Positions 1 to 7,142 of a DNA stretch of 32,194 bases are shown one piece after another. The stretch's first letter is position 1. Each line of letters starts with the position of its first letter. The stretch is from Nitrospirae bacterium 13_2_20CM_2_62_8 (GTDB lineage: Bacteria; Nitrospirota; Nitrospiria; Nitrospirales; Nitrospiraceae): NCBI GenBank assembly GCA_001914955.1, contig MNDM01000058.1, forward strand, positions 1 to 32,194, in the 5' to 3' direction. The notes below the pieces were generated by a model. The model did not search any database and was not told the origin of the DNA. It saw only the letters and a program-made list of their open reading frames with translations. The translations under genes were made by a program, and so were the position numbers.

Positions 1-14
1 AAAGGAGGTTTCTC

Positions 15-377
15 ATGAAGATCGTCGGAAGAGTCTTAGCCGTCTTGGCTGGATCAACTCTCGCGTTGAGCGCCCCGGCCTGGGGCGATGATAAAGGCAA
101 GAAGGAGATGGATGAGACCAAGGAAGCAGTCGAGATGTCCAAGACTGCGAAGGTGACCGTCGAGCAGGCCATCAAGACCGCAACCGAGAAGTTAGCCGGG
201 AAGGTGATCGAGGCCGAGCTTGAAAAGAAGCACGGGAAGGCGGTCTGGGAGGTGGAGATCGTTGGCGAGGATGGGAAGGTGACCGAGGTGCACGTGGACG
301 CCGACTCGGGCGCGGTGATAGACATGGAGGCGAAGGAAGAAAAAGAGCACAAGGGCAAGGGGAAGGTGAAAAAATAG
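15..377 (+). CDS. Secreted PepSY-domain protein
   Basis: A 120-residue protein. Residues 1-24 form a signal peptide (basic start, hydrophobic core, A-x-G before Asp25), so the mature protein should be periplasmic or secreted. Residues about 45-105 match a single PepSY domain: a helix starting EQAIKTA, then strands containing VWEVEIVGEDGKV and a closing segment with DADSGAVIDM. The last 15 residues are almost all Lys, Glu and Gly. PepSY domains are thought to act as protease inhibitors or to modulate the local peptidase or redox environment, but no specific partner can be named. The start is well supported by an AAGGAGG ribosome site at positions 2-8. The gene lies 33 bases upstream of an oxidoreductase on the same strand and may be co-transcribed with it. 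Confidence 0.85.
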   Translation: MKIVGRVLAVLAGSTLALSAPAWGDDKGKKEMDETKEAVEMSKTAKVTVEQAIKTATEKLAGKVIEAELEKKHGKAVWEVEIVGEDGKVTEVHVDADSGAVIDMEAKEEKEHKGKGKVKK

Positions 378-410
378 GAGACTCCACCATAGGAAGGCCG
401 CAGCACGGGC

Positions 411-1148
411 GTGGCGCTTCAACTCTTTCAAGCCAAGGCCGAGCGACTTCGGGATCTCACACACGACGTGCGGGAGATCGGGTTCCGGCTGCTTGCCCCT
501 GCTGAGATCAGCTTTAAGGCCGGGCAATTTGTCTCGTTTGAGGTTGTTCATCCAACCTTCAACAGACCGGTGACAAGACCCTATTCCATCGCCTCTCCGC
601 CGCAGCAGCGTGACGGCATCACGTTGCTGCTGAACCTGATCCCCGGCGGCCCCGGCTCAACGTACCTCTTCAGCCTCAAAGAGGGAGACCACGCGCAGTT
701 TAAGGGGCCGACGGGGGGGTTCTATCTGCGGGATGATGCGACGCGAGACCTCCTCTTCGTGGCGACCGGAACCGGCATTGCCCCGATCCGTTCCATGCTG
801 TTCGACCGCCTGGAACGCGGGCCCTCCCGAGCCGTCACGCTTTTCTGGGGGCTGCGCAGCGAGCGGGATCTCTACTATCAGGATGAGCTCGAGACGCTGG
901 CCCGGCGCCACGCGAACTTCAACTTTCTCACGACCCTGTCCCGCCCGGAAGGTAGCTGGAAGGGACAGACCGGGCGCGTGACCCGGTTGGTTGACGAGCG
1001 GATCGCCTCCGTGGACAAGCTGGCGGTGTATCTCTGCGGGAACAGCGGGATGATCAAAGATGTGTCTGCGATCATCAACCGGAGGGGCCTCTGCCCCATC
1101 TATCGGGAAAAATATTATGATGACGCCGGCCCCCAGGAGGAGTATTGA
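411..1148 (+). CDS. FAD/NAD(P)H-dependent oxidoreductase (ferredoxin-NADP reductase type)
   Basis: A 245-residue protein of the ferredoxin-NADP(+) reductase superfamily. The FAD-binding barrel carries RPYS at residues 56-59. The nucleotide-binding domain carries GTGIAP at 120-125 and CGNSGMI at 209-215, the usual site near the nicotinamide. There is no cysteine cluster for a plant-type 2Fe-2S domain, so this is the bare reductase module, which needs a separate electron partner that cannot be identified here. The chosen start is GTG, with AGGAAGG at 391-397 as a rather distant ribosome site, so the N-terminus is moderately certain. No signal peptide or membrane segment is present, so it is cytoplasmic. 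The stop codon lies inside the 5' arm of the inverted repeat that precedes ilvD. Confidence 0.85.
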   Translation: MALQLFQAKAERLRDLTHDVREIGFRLLAPAEISFKAGQFVSFEVVHPTFNRPVTRPYSIASPPQQRDGITLLLNLIPGGPGSTYLFSLKEGDHAQFKGPTGGFYLRDDATRDLLFVATGTGIAPIRSMLFDRLERGPSRAVTLFWGLRSERDLYYQDELETLARRHANFNFLTTLSRPEGSWKGQTGRVTRLVDERIASVDKLAVYLCGNSGMIKDVSAIINRRGLCPIYREKYYDDAGPQEEY

Positions 1149-1450
1149 CTCTAATCCGAAAATACCACGAGGTCTTTCATGATCGAGGACCAGCGGGTGG
1201 CGTGGCGACCAGGGACCCCGGCCGCCATCACCCATTGCACGGAGCCTAGCAACGGGTACCCGGGAAGGGGAGAACGCCCGGATGCCCTTTAACCAATGTC
1301 CCGTAGACAGAAGGTCAGTGGTGCGGAATGTCCACACGCCCCCACGGGGGGATGGGTGAAGCGAGGACGGCCGGGGTGGGAGCCGCGACAGGACCCGTGG
1401 GCCGCAGATCGAAGTGAGGAAACATTTTCGGATTAGGATTAAGAGGAGTC
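1147..1450 (+). other. Candidate structured leader or small RNA upstream of ilvD
   Basis: This 305-base gap holds no convincing gene. CTAATCCGAAAAT at 1151-1163 is perfectly complementary to ATTTTCGGATTAG at 1424-1436, closing a 286-base element. Local hairpins inside include CCGGG/CCCGG around 1260-1285 and CCCCC-ACG-GGGGG near 1340. The 5' arm can also pair in a second register. TAATCC (1152-1157) can meet GGATTA (1436-1441) and GACTC (1147-1151) can meet GAGTC (1446-1450), which would cover part of the ilvD ribosome site at 1444-1448. That is the layout of a translational switch. I cannot match it to a known riboswitch or T-box class, and a mobile-element origin is possible although no target duplication is visible. 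Confidence 0.45.
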
Positions 1451-1453
1451 CCT

Positions 1454-3127
1454 ATGGCGACCGGGTTGAAGCACAAGAGCCATGACCTGACCGATGGTCC
1501 GGGGCGGGCGCCGGCCCGCGCGATGCTCAAAGCGGTGGGGTTCACCGACGACGACCTGGCCCGCCCCCTAGTGGGCGTCGCCAACACCTGGATCGAGGTG
1601 ATGCCCTGCAATCACCACCTGCGACGATTGTCCGAGAAGGTCAAAGCCGGCATTCGCGCCGGCGGGGGCACGCCCATCGAGTACAACACGATCGCCGTCT
1701 CCGACGGCATCGCGATGGGCACGGAGGGCATGAAGGCCTCCTTGATCAGCCGCGAGGTCATCGCGGACTCGATTGAATTGGTCGCGCGCGGGCACCTGTT
1801 CGACGCGGTCGTGGCCCTTTCGGGATGCGACAAGACCATCCCCGGTACCGTGATGGCGCTGGCTCGGTTGAACCTGCCCGCGCTCATGCTCTACGGCGGC
1901 TCGATCATGCCCGGCCGGTTCCAGGGCCACGACGTGAGTATTCAGGACGTGTTTGAGGCGGTCGGGGCGCACGCAGCCGGCAAGATGACGGAGGCGGAGC
2001 TGCACGATCTGGAAAATCATGCCTGCCCGGGTCCCGGCGCGTGCGGGGGCCAGTTTACGGCCAACACGATGGCCATTGCCTTCGAGTTTCTCGGCATCTC
2101 CCCGCTGGGGTTCAACGGCGTGCCGGCGATGGATCCCAAGAAAGACGAGATTGCCTTCCGCTGCGGCCAGATGGTGATGGCGTTACTCCAGAAAGACCTG
2201 CGTCCGAAGCAGATCCTCACGAGAAAATCAGTGGAAAACGCGATCGCGGCTGTCGCGACGACCGGGGGCTCTACCAACGCTGTCCTGCACCTTCTCGCAG
2301 TGGCGCGCGAAGCCGGCGTGAGGCTCACCATCGACGACTTCGACAAGATTAGCCGGAAGGTTCCGCTGCTGGCCGATCTCAAACCGGGCGGTCGCTTCAT
2401 GGCGGCTGACCTCCATGCGGCCGGAGGCACGACGTTGGTCGCCAAGCGGCTGGTTGAGGCAGGACTTCTCCACAAGGACCAGCCCACGGTCACAGGCAGA
2501 ACCATCGGAGAGGAAGCCAAGCAGGCGACCGAGACGCCTGGTCAACACGTCCTGCGGCCGCTCTCGAACCCGATCAAACCCACCGGTGGCCTCGTCATCC
2601 TCACAGGGAACCTGGCGCCGGAGGGCTGTGTCGTGAAGGTGGCCGGCCACTCAAGGCTGTCGTTCCGCGGACCGGCCAAAGTCTTCGATCGGGAAGAGGA
2701 CGCCTTCGCCGCCGTACAAGCGGGACAGATCAAGTCTGGCGACGTCGTCGTGATCCGTTATGAGGGTCCGGTGGGCGGGCCCGGCATGCGGGAAATGCTC
2801 GGCGTGACCGCGGCGATCGTGGGCGCGGGGCTCGGCGACTCCGTTGCGTTGCTCACCGATGGCCGCTTCTCCGGCGCCACACACGGGCTGATGGCCGGCC
2901 ACGTCGCGCCGGAGGCCGCGAAGGGTGGGCCCATCGCGGCGCTCAAGAACGGCGACCGCATCGTGTTCGACATCGCCGCCCGCAAAGTGAACGTGGAGCT
3001 GAGTCAGAAGGAACTCAAGACTCGGCTCAAGAAGGTGAAGCCGCCAGTTCCCCGCTACACCTCCGGCGTCATGGCCAAATACGCCCGGCACGTCTCGTCG
3101 GCTTCTGAAGGCGCGGTGACAAGCTGA
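1454..3127 (+). CDS. ilvD: Dihydroxy-acid dehydratase
   Basis: A 557-residue IlvD/Edd-family dehydratase. It converts 2,3-dihydroxy-isovalerate and 2,3-dihydroxy-3-methylvalerate to the 2-keto acids that precede valine, leucine and isoleucine. Three conserved cysteines for the Fe-S cluster are present: Cys52 in MPCNHH, Cys125 in SGCDKT and Cys197 in PGACGGQF. The C-terminal GRFSG motif carries the catalytic serine. Length fits the shorter 2Fe-2S class of about 550-560 residues. AGGAG at 1444-1448 sits five bases before the ATG. No other ilv or leu gene is nearby, so it is a stand-alone gene. Long structured regions lie on both sides, and the upstream one can reach its ribosome site. Confidence 0.97.
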   Translation: MATGLKHKSHDLTDGPGRAPARAMLKAVGFTDDDLARPLVGVANTWIEVMPCNHHLRRLSEKVKAGIRAGGGTPIEYNTIAVSDGIAMGTEGMKASLISREVIADSIELVARGHLFDAVVALSGCDKTIPGTVMALARLNLPALMLYGGSIMPGRFQGHDVSIQDVFEAVGAHAAGKMTEAELHDLENHACPGPGACGGQFTANTMAIAFEFLGISPLGFNGVPAMDPKKDEIAFRCGQMVMALLQKDLRPKQILTRKSVENAIAAVATTGGSTNAVLHLLAVAREAGVRLTIDDFDKISRKVPLLADLKPGGRFMAADLHAAGGTTLVAKRLVEAGLLHKDQPTVTGRTIGEEAKQATETPGQHVLRPLSNPIKPTGGLVILTGNLAPEGCVVKVAGHSRLSFRGPAKVFDREEDAFAAVQAGQIKSGDVVVIRYEGPVGGPGMREMLGVTAAIVGAGLGDSVALLTDGRFSGATHGLMAGHVAPEAAKGGPIAALKNGDRIVFDIAARKVNVELSQKELKTRLKKVKPPVPRYTSGVMAKYARHVSSASEGAVTS

Positions 3128-3132
3128 GATGG

Positions 3133-3333
3133 CGGTGTGTGCGGGGCTCTCCGCTTCCGCACCTCCCGGAGTGACCCTTCCGGGTTTTGCCGAGCGGAAG
3201 CCTTCGGAAATTCCCTTAGCCACGGTTCGAGACGAACCGCGGTGCCGCAGTCAGTTTCCGCTTTCCTTCTCGGCAACGCCTCGGTGGGTCCCCCACTCCT
3301 CCGGTGAAGTCGCTCCGAGCCCCGCGCACACCG
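3133..3333 (+). other. Large stem-closed structured element 3' of ilvD (candidate ncRNA)
   Basis: Six bases after the ilvD stop, positions 3133-3149 pair with 3317-3333 over 17 positions with a single G-U wobble, closing a 201-base domain. Inside are nested helices: CTTCCGC (3154-3160) with GCGGAAG (3194-3200), CCCGGA (3165-3170) with TCCGGG (3179-3184), TTGCCGAG (3187-3194) with CTCGGCAA (3269-3276), CGGTTCG (3223-3229) with CGAACCG (3233-3239), and GTGGG (3284-3288) with CCCAC (3292-3296). The wobble in the closing stem is a U-G pair on the plus strand and an A-C mismatch on the minus strand, which mildly favours plus-strand RNA. Weak open frames here are unlikely to be genes. No known RNA family is recognised. 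Confidence 0.5.
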
Positions 3334-3465
3334 AACATGGAGTGACGGTTCTGCTGTACGGACCCTCCTACGGTTGAGAACCTTGTTATCCGCCCCAAGC
3401 CTATCCTGACTCACTCAGGCCAATTCCGGCAACGGGTTCGGTCAGGGTCAAAACAACGCATTTCC
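3334..3465 (+). other. Intergenic DNA after the ilvD-3' element
   Basis: No gene is seen. A short hairpin-forming sequence, CCTGA-CTCAC-TCAGG, lies at 3406-3420. GGTTCT (3348-3353) can pair with AGAACC (3377-3382), extending the structured region beyond the 17-base-pair stem. There is no T-run that would make either hairpin an intrinsic terminator. Confidence 0.4.
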
Positions 3466-3493
3466 TTGCAGCCTAGGCGCCAAGTGCTACGCT
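3466..3493 (+). promoter_or_regulatory. Putative sigma-70 promoter for the lipoprotein pair
   Basis: TTGCAG at 3466-3471 and TACGCT at 3488-3493 are separated by 16 bases and lie about 50 bases before the first lipoprotein start. Both hexamers match the consensus in four of six bases, so this is plausible but unproven. Confidence 0.35.
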
Positions 3494-3541
3494 ATTCCGG
3501 TAAGGGCGGAGGCAGGCTCCACAGACGGAGTGAGTTGGGCG

Positions 3542-3844
3542 ATGCGTTGCGTCAACAACGGCCACGGCGAATCGACGGGTACCGGGCGGCATGGTCTCGA
3601 AGGGTTGCGAGGATGGCTCGCGATCCTGATTTGTCTGCTCGCCACACCGGGCTGCGCATCACAATACCGTCCCGGGGACTGCTTCGTGATGCGGGGCACC
3701 GGCTCGGTTGGCACGGTGCTCGAGGCTCAGCAGGATCGCTATACCGTTCAGCTACGGTCTGATAGGGCTCGGACCAAGTGGCCGGTCCCGAAGAAGCAAC
3801 TCCACCACGACGCCCGACCGCTCGAATGCACGGAGTCACGCTGA
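3542..3844 (+). CDS. Small putative lipoprotein of unknown function
   Basis: A 100-residue protein. Residues about 22-37 form a hydrophobic signal segment ending in a lipobox-like TPGC with Cys38 as the candidate lipidated residue; Thr at -3 and Pro at -2 are atypical. The mature part (about 60 residues) contains YRPGDCF and a stretch resembling a small beta-barrel (GSVGTVLEAQQDRYTVQLRS), with a second cysteine at 47. No family is recognised. An in-frame GTG at 3530 would add four residues, but ATG at 3542 is preferred. The stop overlaps the next start by one base (TGATG), so the two lipoproteins are translationally coupled and probably work together. Confidence 0.55.
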   Translation: MRCVNNGHGESTGTGRHGLEGLRGWLAILICLLATPGCASQYRPGDCFVMRGTGSVGTVLEAQQDRYTVQLRSDRARTKWPVPKKQLHHDARPLECTESR

Positions 3845-4539
3845 TGGGCATAGGAATGCGCCAACTACGAGGATCGCTCAGCTCGGTCAAGCTCCTAACC
3901 CTTGCGCTCATGGTCCTCCCTGCGACCGTCCTGATGCAGGGTTGTATGCCGGCTCTCTGGCTTAGTGCAATCGGGATTGATAGCGCTCGGAGCAGCGAGG
4001 TCGAATTCCAGCCGTTCGAGCACTCATGGGTGGCTCCTCGGGAGCAGTGGCCCCAGCCTAGCGAGATGAGGAGCCTTGCGATTGCTCCTTTTTGGGGAGA
4101 AGCGACCATGGCGACTCTGCTGGCAGCCGCGCTCCAACAGGAAACAGAACTTCGGGTCGTCAGCCCGTCAGAGGTGACCACGCATGGAAGTCCTGAGCTC
4201 GTCGCTGGACTGTCAGAGAACCTCACCGATAAGGATGGCCCGGCCCTAGCGGAGAAGATCGCCGCTGAGTTCGAGGTAGACTGTGTGTTGCTCGGGCGAG
4301 CGGTCGGAGGCCAGCCGCAGTGGAGCTTCGGGGGAATGAAAGAACGGTTTCCGAAGAGACTTTATCTCCATCTGCTGGATGCGAAGGGGACCATGATGTG
4401 GAAGGATGAGCTTCCCTTCACTATCGTCAAAGGGGCAAAAGAGATAGATGAGACGTGGGTAAAAGAGGTACTCATGGCTCGGGTGATGGCTCGTGTCAAC
4501 GAATTAGGGTTGGTTGAAGTGTGGCGGACTCCGAAATAG
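3844..4539 (+). CDS. Putative lipoprotein, possibly of the CsgG/LpoB/FlgO-like fold
   Basis: A 231-residue protein from the coupled ATG at 3844; ATG at 3856 is an alternative that removes four residues. A signal segment runs over residues about 15-33 and ends MQGC, with Cys34 as the likely lipidated residue. After a linker, the segment beginning SLAIAPFWG, followed by a helix and ELRVVSPSEV, then AEKIAAEFEVDCVLLGRAVG, resembles the alpha/beta core of outer-membrane lipoproteins related to CsgG, LpoB or FlgO. These typically have an initial strand, a helix and a strand ending VxxPSE. That assignment rests on pattern only. It ends 16 bases from the convergent CBS gene, with no obvious terminator between them. 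Confidence 0.65.
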   Translation: MGIGMRQLRGSLSSVKLLTLALMVLPATVLMQGCMPALWLSAIGIDSARSSEVEFQPFEHSWVAPREQWPQPSEMRSLAIAPFWGEATMATLLAAALQQETELRVVSPSEVTTHGSPELVAGLSENLTDKDGPALAEKIAAEFEVDCVLLGRAVGGQPQWSFGGMKERFPKRLYLHLLDAKGTMMWKDELPFTIVKGAKEIDETWVKEVLMARVMARVNELGLVEVWRTPK

Positions 4540-4555
4540 ACCACCTCGTAAAACT

Positions 4556-5314
4556 CTAGACCACGCCGGAATAGTATCGCAAGATATTCGACACCGAGAT
4601 CAGGCCGACGATCGTGCCGTCCTGGGTGACCGCGAGGTGGCGGGTGGCCTTGTCTTTCATCAGCCGCACCGCCTCGATGATCGGCTGGCTCCCCTCGATC
4701 GTGATGGGCGGCTTCCTCATGCAAGCCTTGACGGGAGTGCTGGATGGATCAAGTCCCCGCGCCACTACATCCCGAGCCAGGTCCGTATCCGTGATGACCC
4801 CGACATAATAGCGACCGTCAGCGACCAGCAGCGAGCCGATCCTCCATTCCTGCATGCGTCGGCCGGCCTCCTTCAGGGTGACGTCAACGTGCACGCTCCG
4901 GATTTCAGGGGTCATGTGTTCCGCGACCTGGGGACCGATCAGCAAGTTGGGGTCCTTGTCCTTCCGCTTGGCCACTGCCGCCCGGCGAGCCTCGAGCTCC
5001 CCGATACAGCTTTCCAGCACCCGTTTGCGTTGATTCAGGCTTTCCCGATCGGTATCCCGTGTTCCCGCCCCGCCTTCCGGGGCCTCATCCGGGAAGTTGA
5101 CCAGCCCCGCCGCCTCACCGAGCTGGGCATAGGCATAGGCCTCGGCCATCTCCGAGGTCTCTCCCAACACCTCTCTGATCAACCGTTCCGTCTCCAGATC
5201 AAGCTCTTGGAGCACCGCCGCATCCGTTCCTTCCACCTTCGACAGAAACGGGGTCAAGCGGGCCAACTGCTGCCGCAGCCGTTCGATATTTCGATCCTGG
5301 GATAGTTGATTCAT
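4556..5314 (-). CDS. Tandem CBS-domain protein with helical N-terminal region
   Basis: A 252-residue soluble protein. Residues 1-120 are largely charged helix with a likely coiled coil near 95-120. Residues about 128-250 form two CBS domains, the first opening VAEHMTPEI and containing GVITDTDLARDVV, the second opening CMRKPPIT and containing GLISVSNIL. CBS pairs usually bind adenosine nucleotides and act as energy or second-messenger sensors. No enzymatic or transporter domain is attached, so its partner is unknown. The ribosome site GAGGAGGGG lies five bases before the ATG, and a good promoter sits just upstream. It is likely transcribed alone. Confidence 0.85.
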   Translation of the reverse strand: MNQLSQDRNIERLRQQLARLTPFLSKVEGTDAAVLQELDLETERLIREVLGETSEMAEAYAYAQLGEAAGLVNFPDEAPEGGAGTRDTDRESLNQRKRVLESCIGELEARRAAVAKRKDKDPNLLIGPQVAEHMTPEIRSVHVDVTLKEAGRRMQEWRIGSLLVADGRYYVGVITDTDLARDVVARGLDPSSTPVKACMRKPPITIEGSQPIIEAVRLMKDKATRHLAVTQDGTIVGLISVSNILRYYSGVV

Positions 5315-5338
5315 AACCCCTCCTCTCCAAGTGCCAGG

Positions 5339-5367
5339 ATGATACGCTCACCGCATCGGATGGACAA
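5339..5367 (-). promoter_or_regulatory. Putative sigma-70 promoter of the CBS-domain gene
   Basis: On the minus strand TTGTCC (5362-5367) and TATCAT (5339-5344) are separated by 17 bases. They lie about 25 bases before the ATG, leaving a short leader that contains the ribosome site. Confidence 0.5.
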
Positions 5368-5513
5368 GGGGTGATATTCAGCAGGGAAAATCCGCATAGT
5401 GTCCCGACACATGTAGATTGAGATGCGACTAAAGAAACCTGCTTTGTTTCAACAACTTGCGTCGGGTGGTGCCGGCGGGAGAGCCCGGCGCTCAAGTATG
5501 CCAGCGACGGTTC

Positions 5514-5963
5514 CTACTTCGGCAATTTCTCGGCGATCACGCTGTCCCCCGACCATTTGCCCGCGCCGGTGATGACGAGGGCCGCGCAGATCGCGATGAC
5601 CAGCAGATGATACTCAAACCCTTCCCCCGCCTGCTTCCCGGACCAGTTCATGAAAAAGCCATTCGGCCAGTGGACCAGCCCGATCGCGCCCACCATAATC
5701 AGGGCCATGCTGGCGGCCGTGACCCGGGTCAGCAGACCGATGAGGAGCCCCAGGCTGCCGAACGATTCGCCGATGATCACCAACAGGGCCACGAGCCAGG
5801 GAAGATGCATCTGTTCGGTGAAGAACCCCAGCGTCCCGGCGAACCCGAACCCGCCGTACCAGCCCAGCAATTTCTGCGCGCCGTGCGGGAACATCACCAC
5901 TCCCAGCATGATCCGCAGAATCAAGCCGGTCCAGGCCTCGTCTGTCTCGAACAGCTTCCTCAT
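5514..5963 (-). CDS. DoxX-family membrane protein
   Basis: A 149-residue protein with four predicted membrane helices (residues about 13-33, 54-74, 78-98, 118-136). It has DoxX-family features: LRIMLGVVMFPHGAQKLLGW in the first helix, followed by the GGFG loop. DoxX proteins are small inner-membrane proteins linked to redox or quinone chemistry and thiol stress, but the biochemical role of most is unproven. The start at 5963 is chosen because GGGAGGAGGG lies just upstream; an in-frame start at 6011 would lack a good ribosome site and overlap the upstream gene. It begins one base after the HtrA-like gene stops, so the two form an operon. Confidence 0.9.
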   Translation of the reverse strand: MRKLFETDEAWTGLILRIMLGVVMFPHGAQKLLGWYGGFGFAGTLGFFTEQMHLPWLVALLVIIGESFGSLGLLIGLLTRVTAASMALIMVGAIGLVHWPNGFFMNWSGKQAGEGFEYHLLVIAICAALVITGAGKWSGDSVIAEKLPK

Positions 5964-5964
5964 G

Positions 5965-7035
5965 TCATCCCTCCTCCCTTGTGGGTTGAAACTCCTCCGC
6001 CACGATGTCAAGCATCATCTTGTCGGCGCGTCTCATGATCGTCAGCGGAGCGCGTGTGCCCACCTGCTCTTCCGCAAGCAGGCGGTGCAACGCATCAATT
6101 CCCCCGACCGGTTGACCGGCGAACCCCACGATGACGTCTCCTTCCAGCAGGCCCGCTCTCTGGGCAGGGCTGCCCGGCTCGATGGAGGCCACCAGAATGC
6201 CGCTCTCGACCGGCAAGTCATGAAAGCGGACCACACGACGTGGAAGCGGCACGTCTTGCCCTCCCACCCCGATCCAGCCGCGCCTGATCTTACCGTCTTT
6301 GATGAGCCGCCCGGCGACAAACTTTGCCGTGTTGATGCCGATCGCGAAGCAGATCCCCTGTGCCGGTAGAATGACGGCGGTATTCACCCCGATGACGTCT
6401 CCACGGGACGTGACCAACGGTCCGCCCGAGTTCCCGGGATTCAGCGCTGCGTCGGTCTGGATGACGCTATCGATCAGCCGTCCGGAGGTGGACCTGAGCG
6501 AGCGGCCGAGTGCGCTGACGACTCCCGCCGTCACCGTGCATTGGAACCCATACGGGTTCCCGATTGCAATCACCAATTGGCCGACTCGCACCGCGTGCGA
6601 GTCACCCAACGAGGCCGGGACAAGCAACGACGCAGGCGTCAGACTGCCCGCGGCAACTCGGACCACGGCCAGGTCGGTCGCCGGGTCATCGCCGATCAGG
6701 TCGGCCTGAAACCGACGGCCGTCCGAAAGCGTCGCCTCGAGTTTCGCCGCGTGATGCACGACGTGGCTGTTCGTCAAGATGAACCCGTCCGGCGTGAAGA
6801 TGAACCCGGAGCCACTCCCGCGCCTCTCGTGAGGCCGGCGGGAATCGGTCCCCCCTCCTCGTGAGCGGTGGTGCGCCTCGATATTGACGACCGAGGGGCT
6901 GACGGTTTCCGCCGCGCTGATGACCGCCCGCGAATAGGCATCGAGGACGGCCTGATCCGGAGCAGATACCGACCCAGGGATCTGATCAGACTGAGTCATC
7001 CTCTCGTGCTGTGAGCCGAGTTCAAGACCCTTCAT
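5965..7035 (-). CDS. HtrA/DegP-like trypsin-fold serine protease with one PDZ domain
   Basis: A 356-residue protease. The catalytic triad is intact: His91 in TNSHVV, Asp121 in ATDLAVV and Ser203 in NPGNSGGPL. A PDZ domain covers residues about 260-345 (SGILVASIEPGSPAQRAGL, then GDVIVGFAG). HtrA proteases degrade or chaperone misfolded envelope proteins. Unusually, the N-terminus (MKGLELGSQHERMTQSDQ) has no hydrophobic signal or membrane anchor, so as annotated it would be cytoplasmic. The start at 7035 follows GGGGAGGAAG; an upstream ATG at 7059 adds eight residues and no signal peptide. It is followed immediately by doxX and preceded by a promoter with an embedded operator-like palindrome. 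Confidence 0.93.
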   Translation of the reverse strand: MKGLELGSQHERMTQSDQIPGSVSAPDQAVLDAYSRAVISAAETVSPSVVNIEAHHRSRGGGTDSRRPHERRGSGSGFIFTPDGFILTNSHVVHHAAKLEATLSDGRRFQADLIGDDPATDLAVVRVAAGSLTPASLLVPASLGDSHAVRVGQLVIAIGNPYGFQCTVTAGVVSALGRSLRSTSGRLIDSVIQTDAALNPGNSGGPLVTSRGDVIGVNTAVILPAQGICFAIGINTAKFVAGRLIKDGKIRRGWIGVGGQDVPLPRRVVRFHDLPVESGILVASIEPGSPAQRAGLLEGDVIVGFAGQPVGGIDALHRLLAEEQVGTRAPLTIMRRADKMMLDIVAEEFQPTREEG

Positions 7036-7066
7036 TTCAGCACTTCCTCCCCTCTGCAATGACGGT

Positions 7067-7094
7067 AGTATAGTTCTAACTAGAACAAAGTCAA
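7067..7094 (-). promoter_or_regulatory. Sigma-70 promoter of the htrA-like/doxX operon
   Basis: On the minus strand TTGACT (7089-7094) and TATACT (7067-7072) are separated by 16 bases. Each is a five-of-six match to consensus, making this the strongest promoter visible in the window. Transcription would start near 7060, about 25 bases before the protease ATG. Confidence 0.75.
7073..7086. promoter_or_regulatory. Operator-like palindrome inside the promoter spacer
   Basis: GTTCTA (7073-7078) and TAGAAC (7081-7086) form a perfect inverted repeat with a two-base centre. It sits exactly between the -35 and -10 hexamers, so a dimeric regulator bound here would block RNA polymerase. The half-sites resemble those of small dimeric repressors of the MarR or winged-helix type, but no regulator gene is in the window. 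Confidence 0.6.
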
Positions 7095-7142
7095 GGGAGG
7101 AAAAAGGTGAAAGAATGCTCGAGGCAGGTCGCGCTGTGAGTA

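Noticed and set aside
1151-1436. Miniature inverted-repeat transposon upstream of ilvD
   Set aside because: The terminal repeats are perfect, but no target-site duplication is visible at the ends and the 3' arm merges with the ilvD ribosome-site region; kept only as an alternative.
3129-3377. 82-codon plus-strand frame after ilvD
   Set aside because: It has no ribosome site, sits inside the nested stem structure, and shows no domain or signal features.
3383-3394. lac-operator-like sequence (GCGGATAACAA on the minus strand)
   Set aside because: Only 11 bases match and the flanks do not, so neither vector contamination nor a real operator is supported.
3133-3400. Minus-strand c-di-AMP (ydaO-type) riboswitch
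   Set aside because: A GGGGGACCCA segment is reminiscent of some actinobacterial examples, but the other conserved blocks are not found and no minus-strand gene lies downstream.
5440-5513. Intrinsic terminator after doxX
   Set aside because: GC-rich complementary stretches exist, but there is no well-formed hairpin followed by a T-run.
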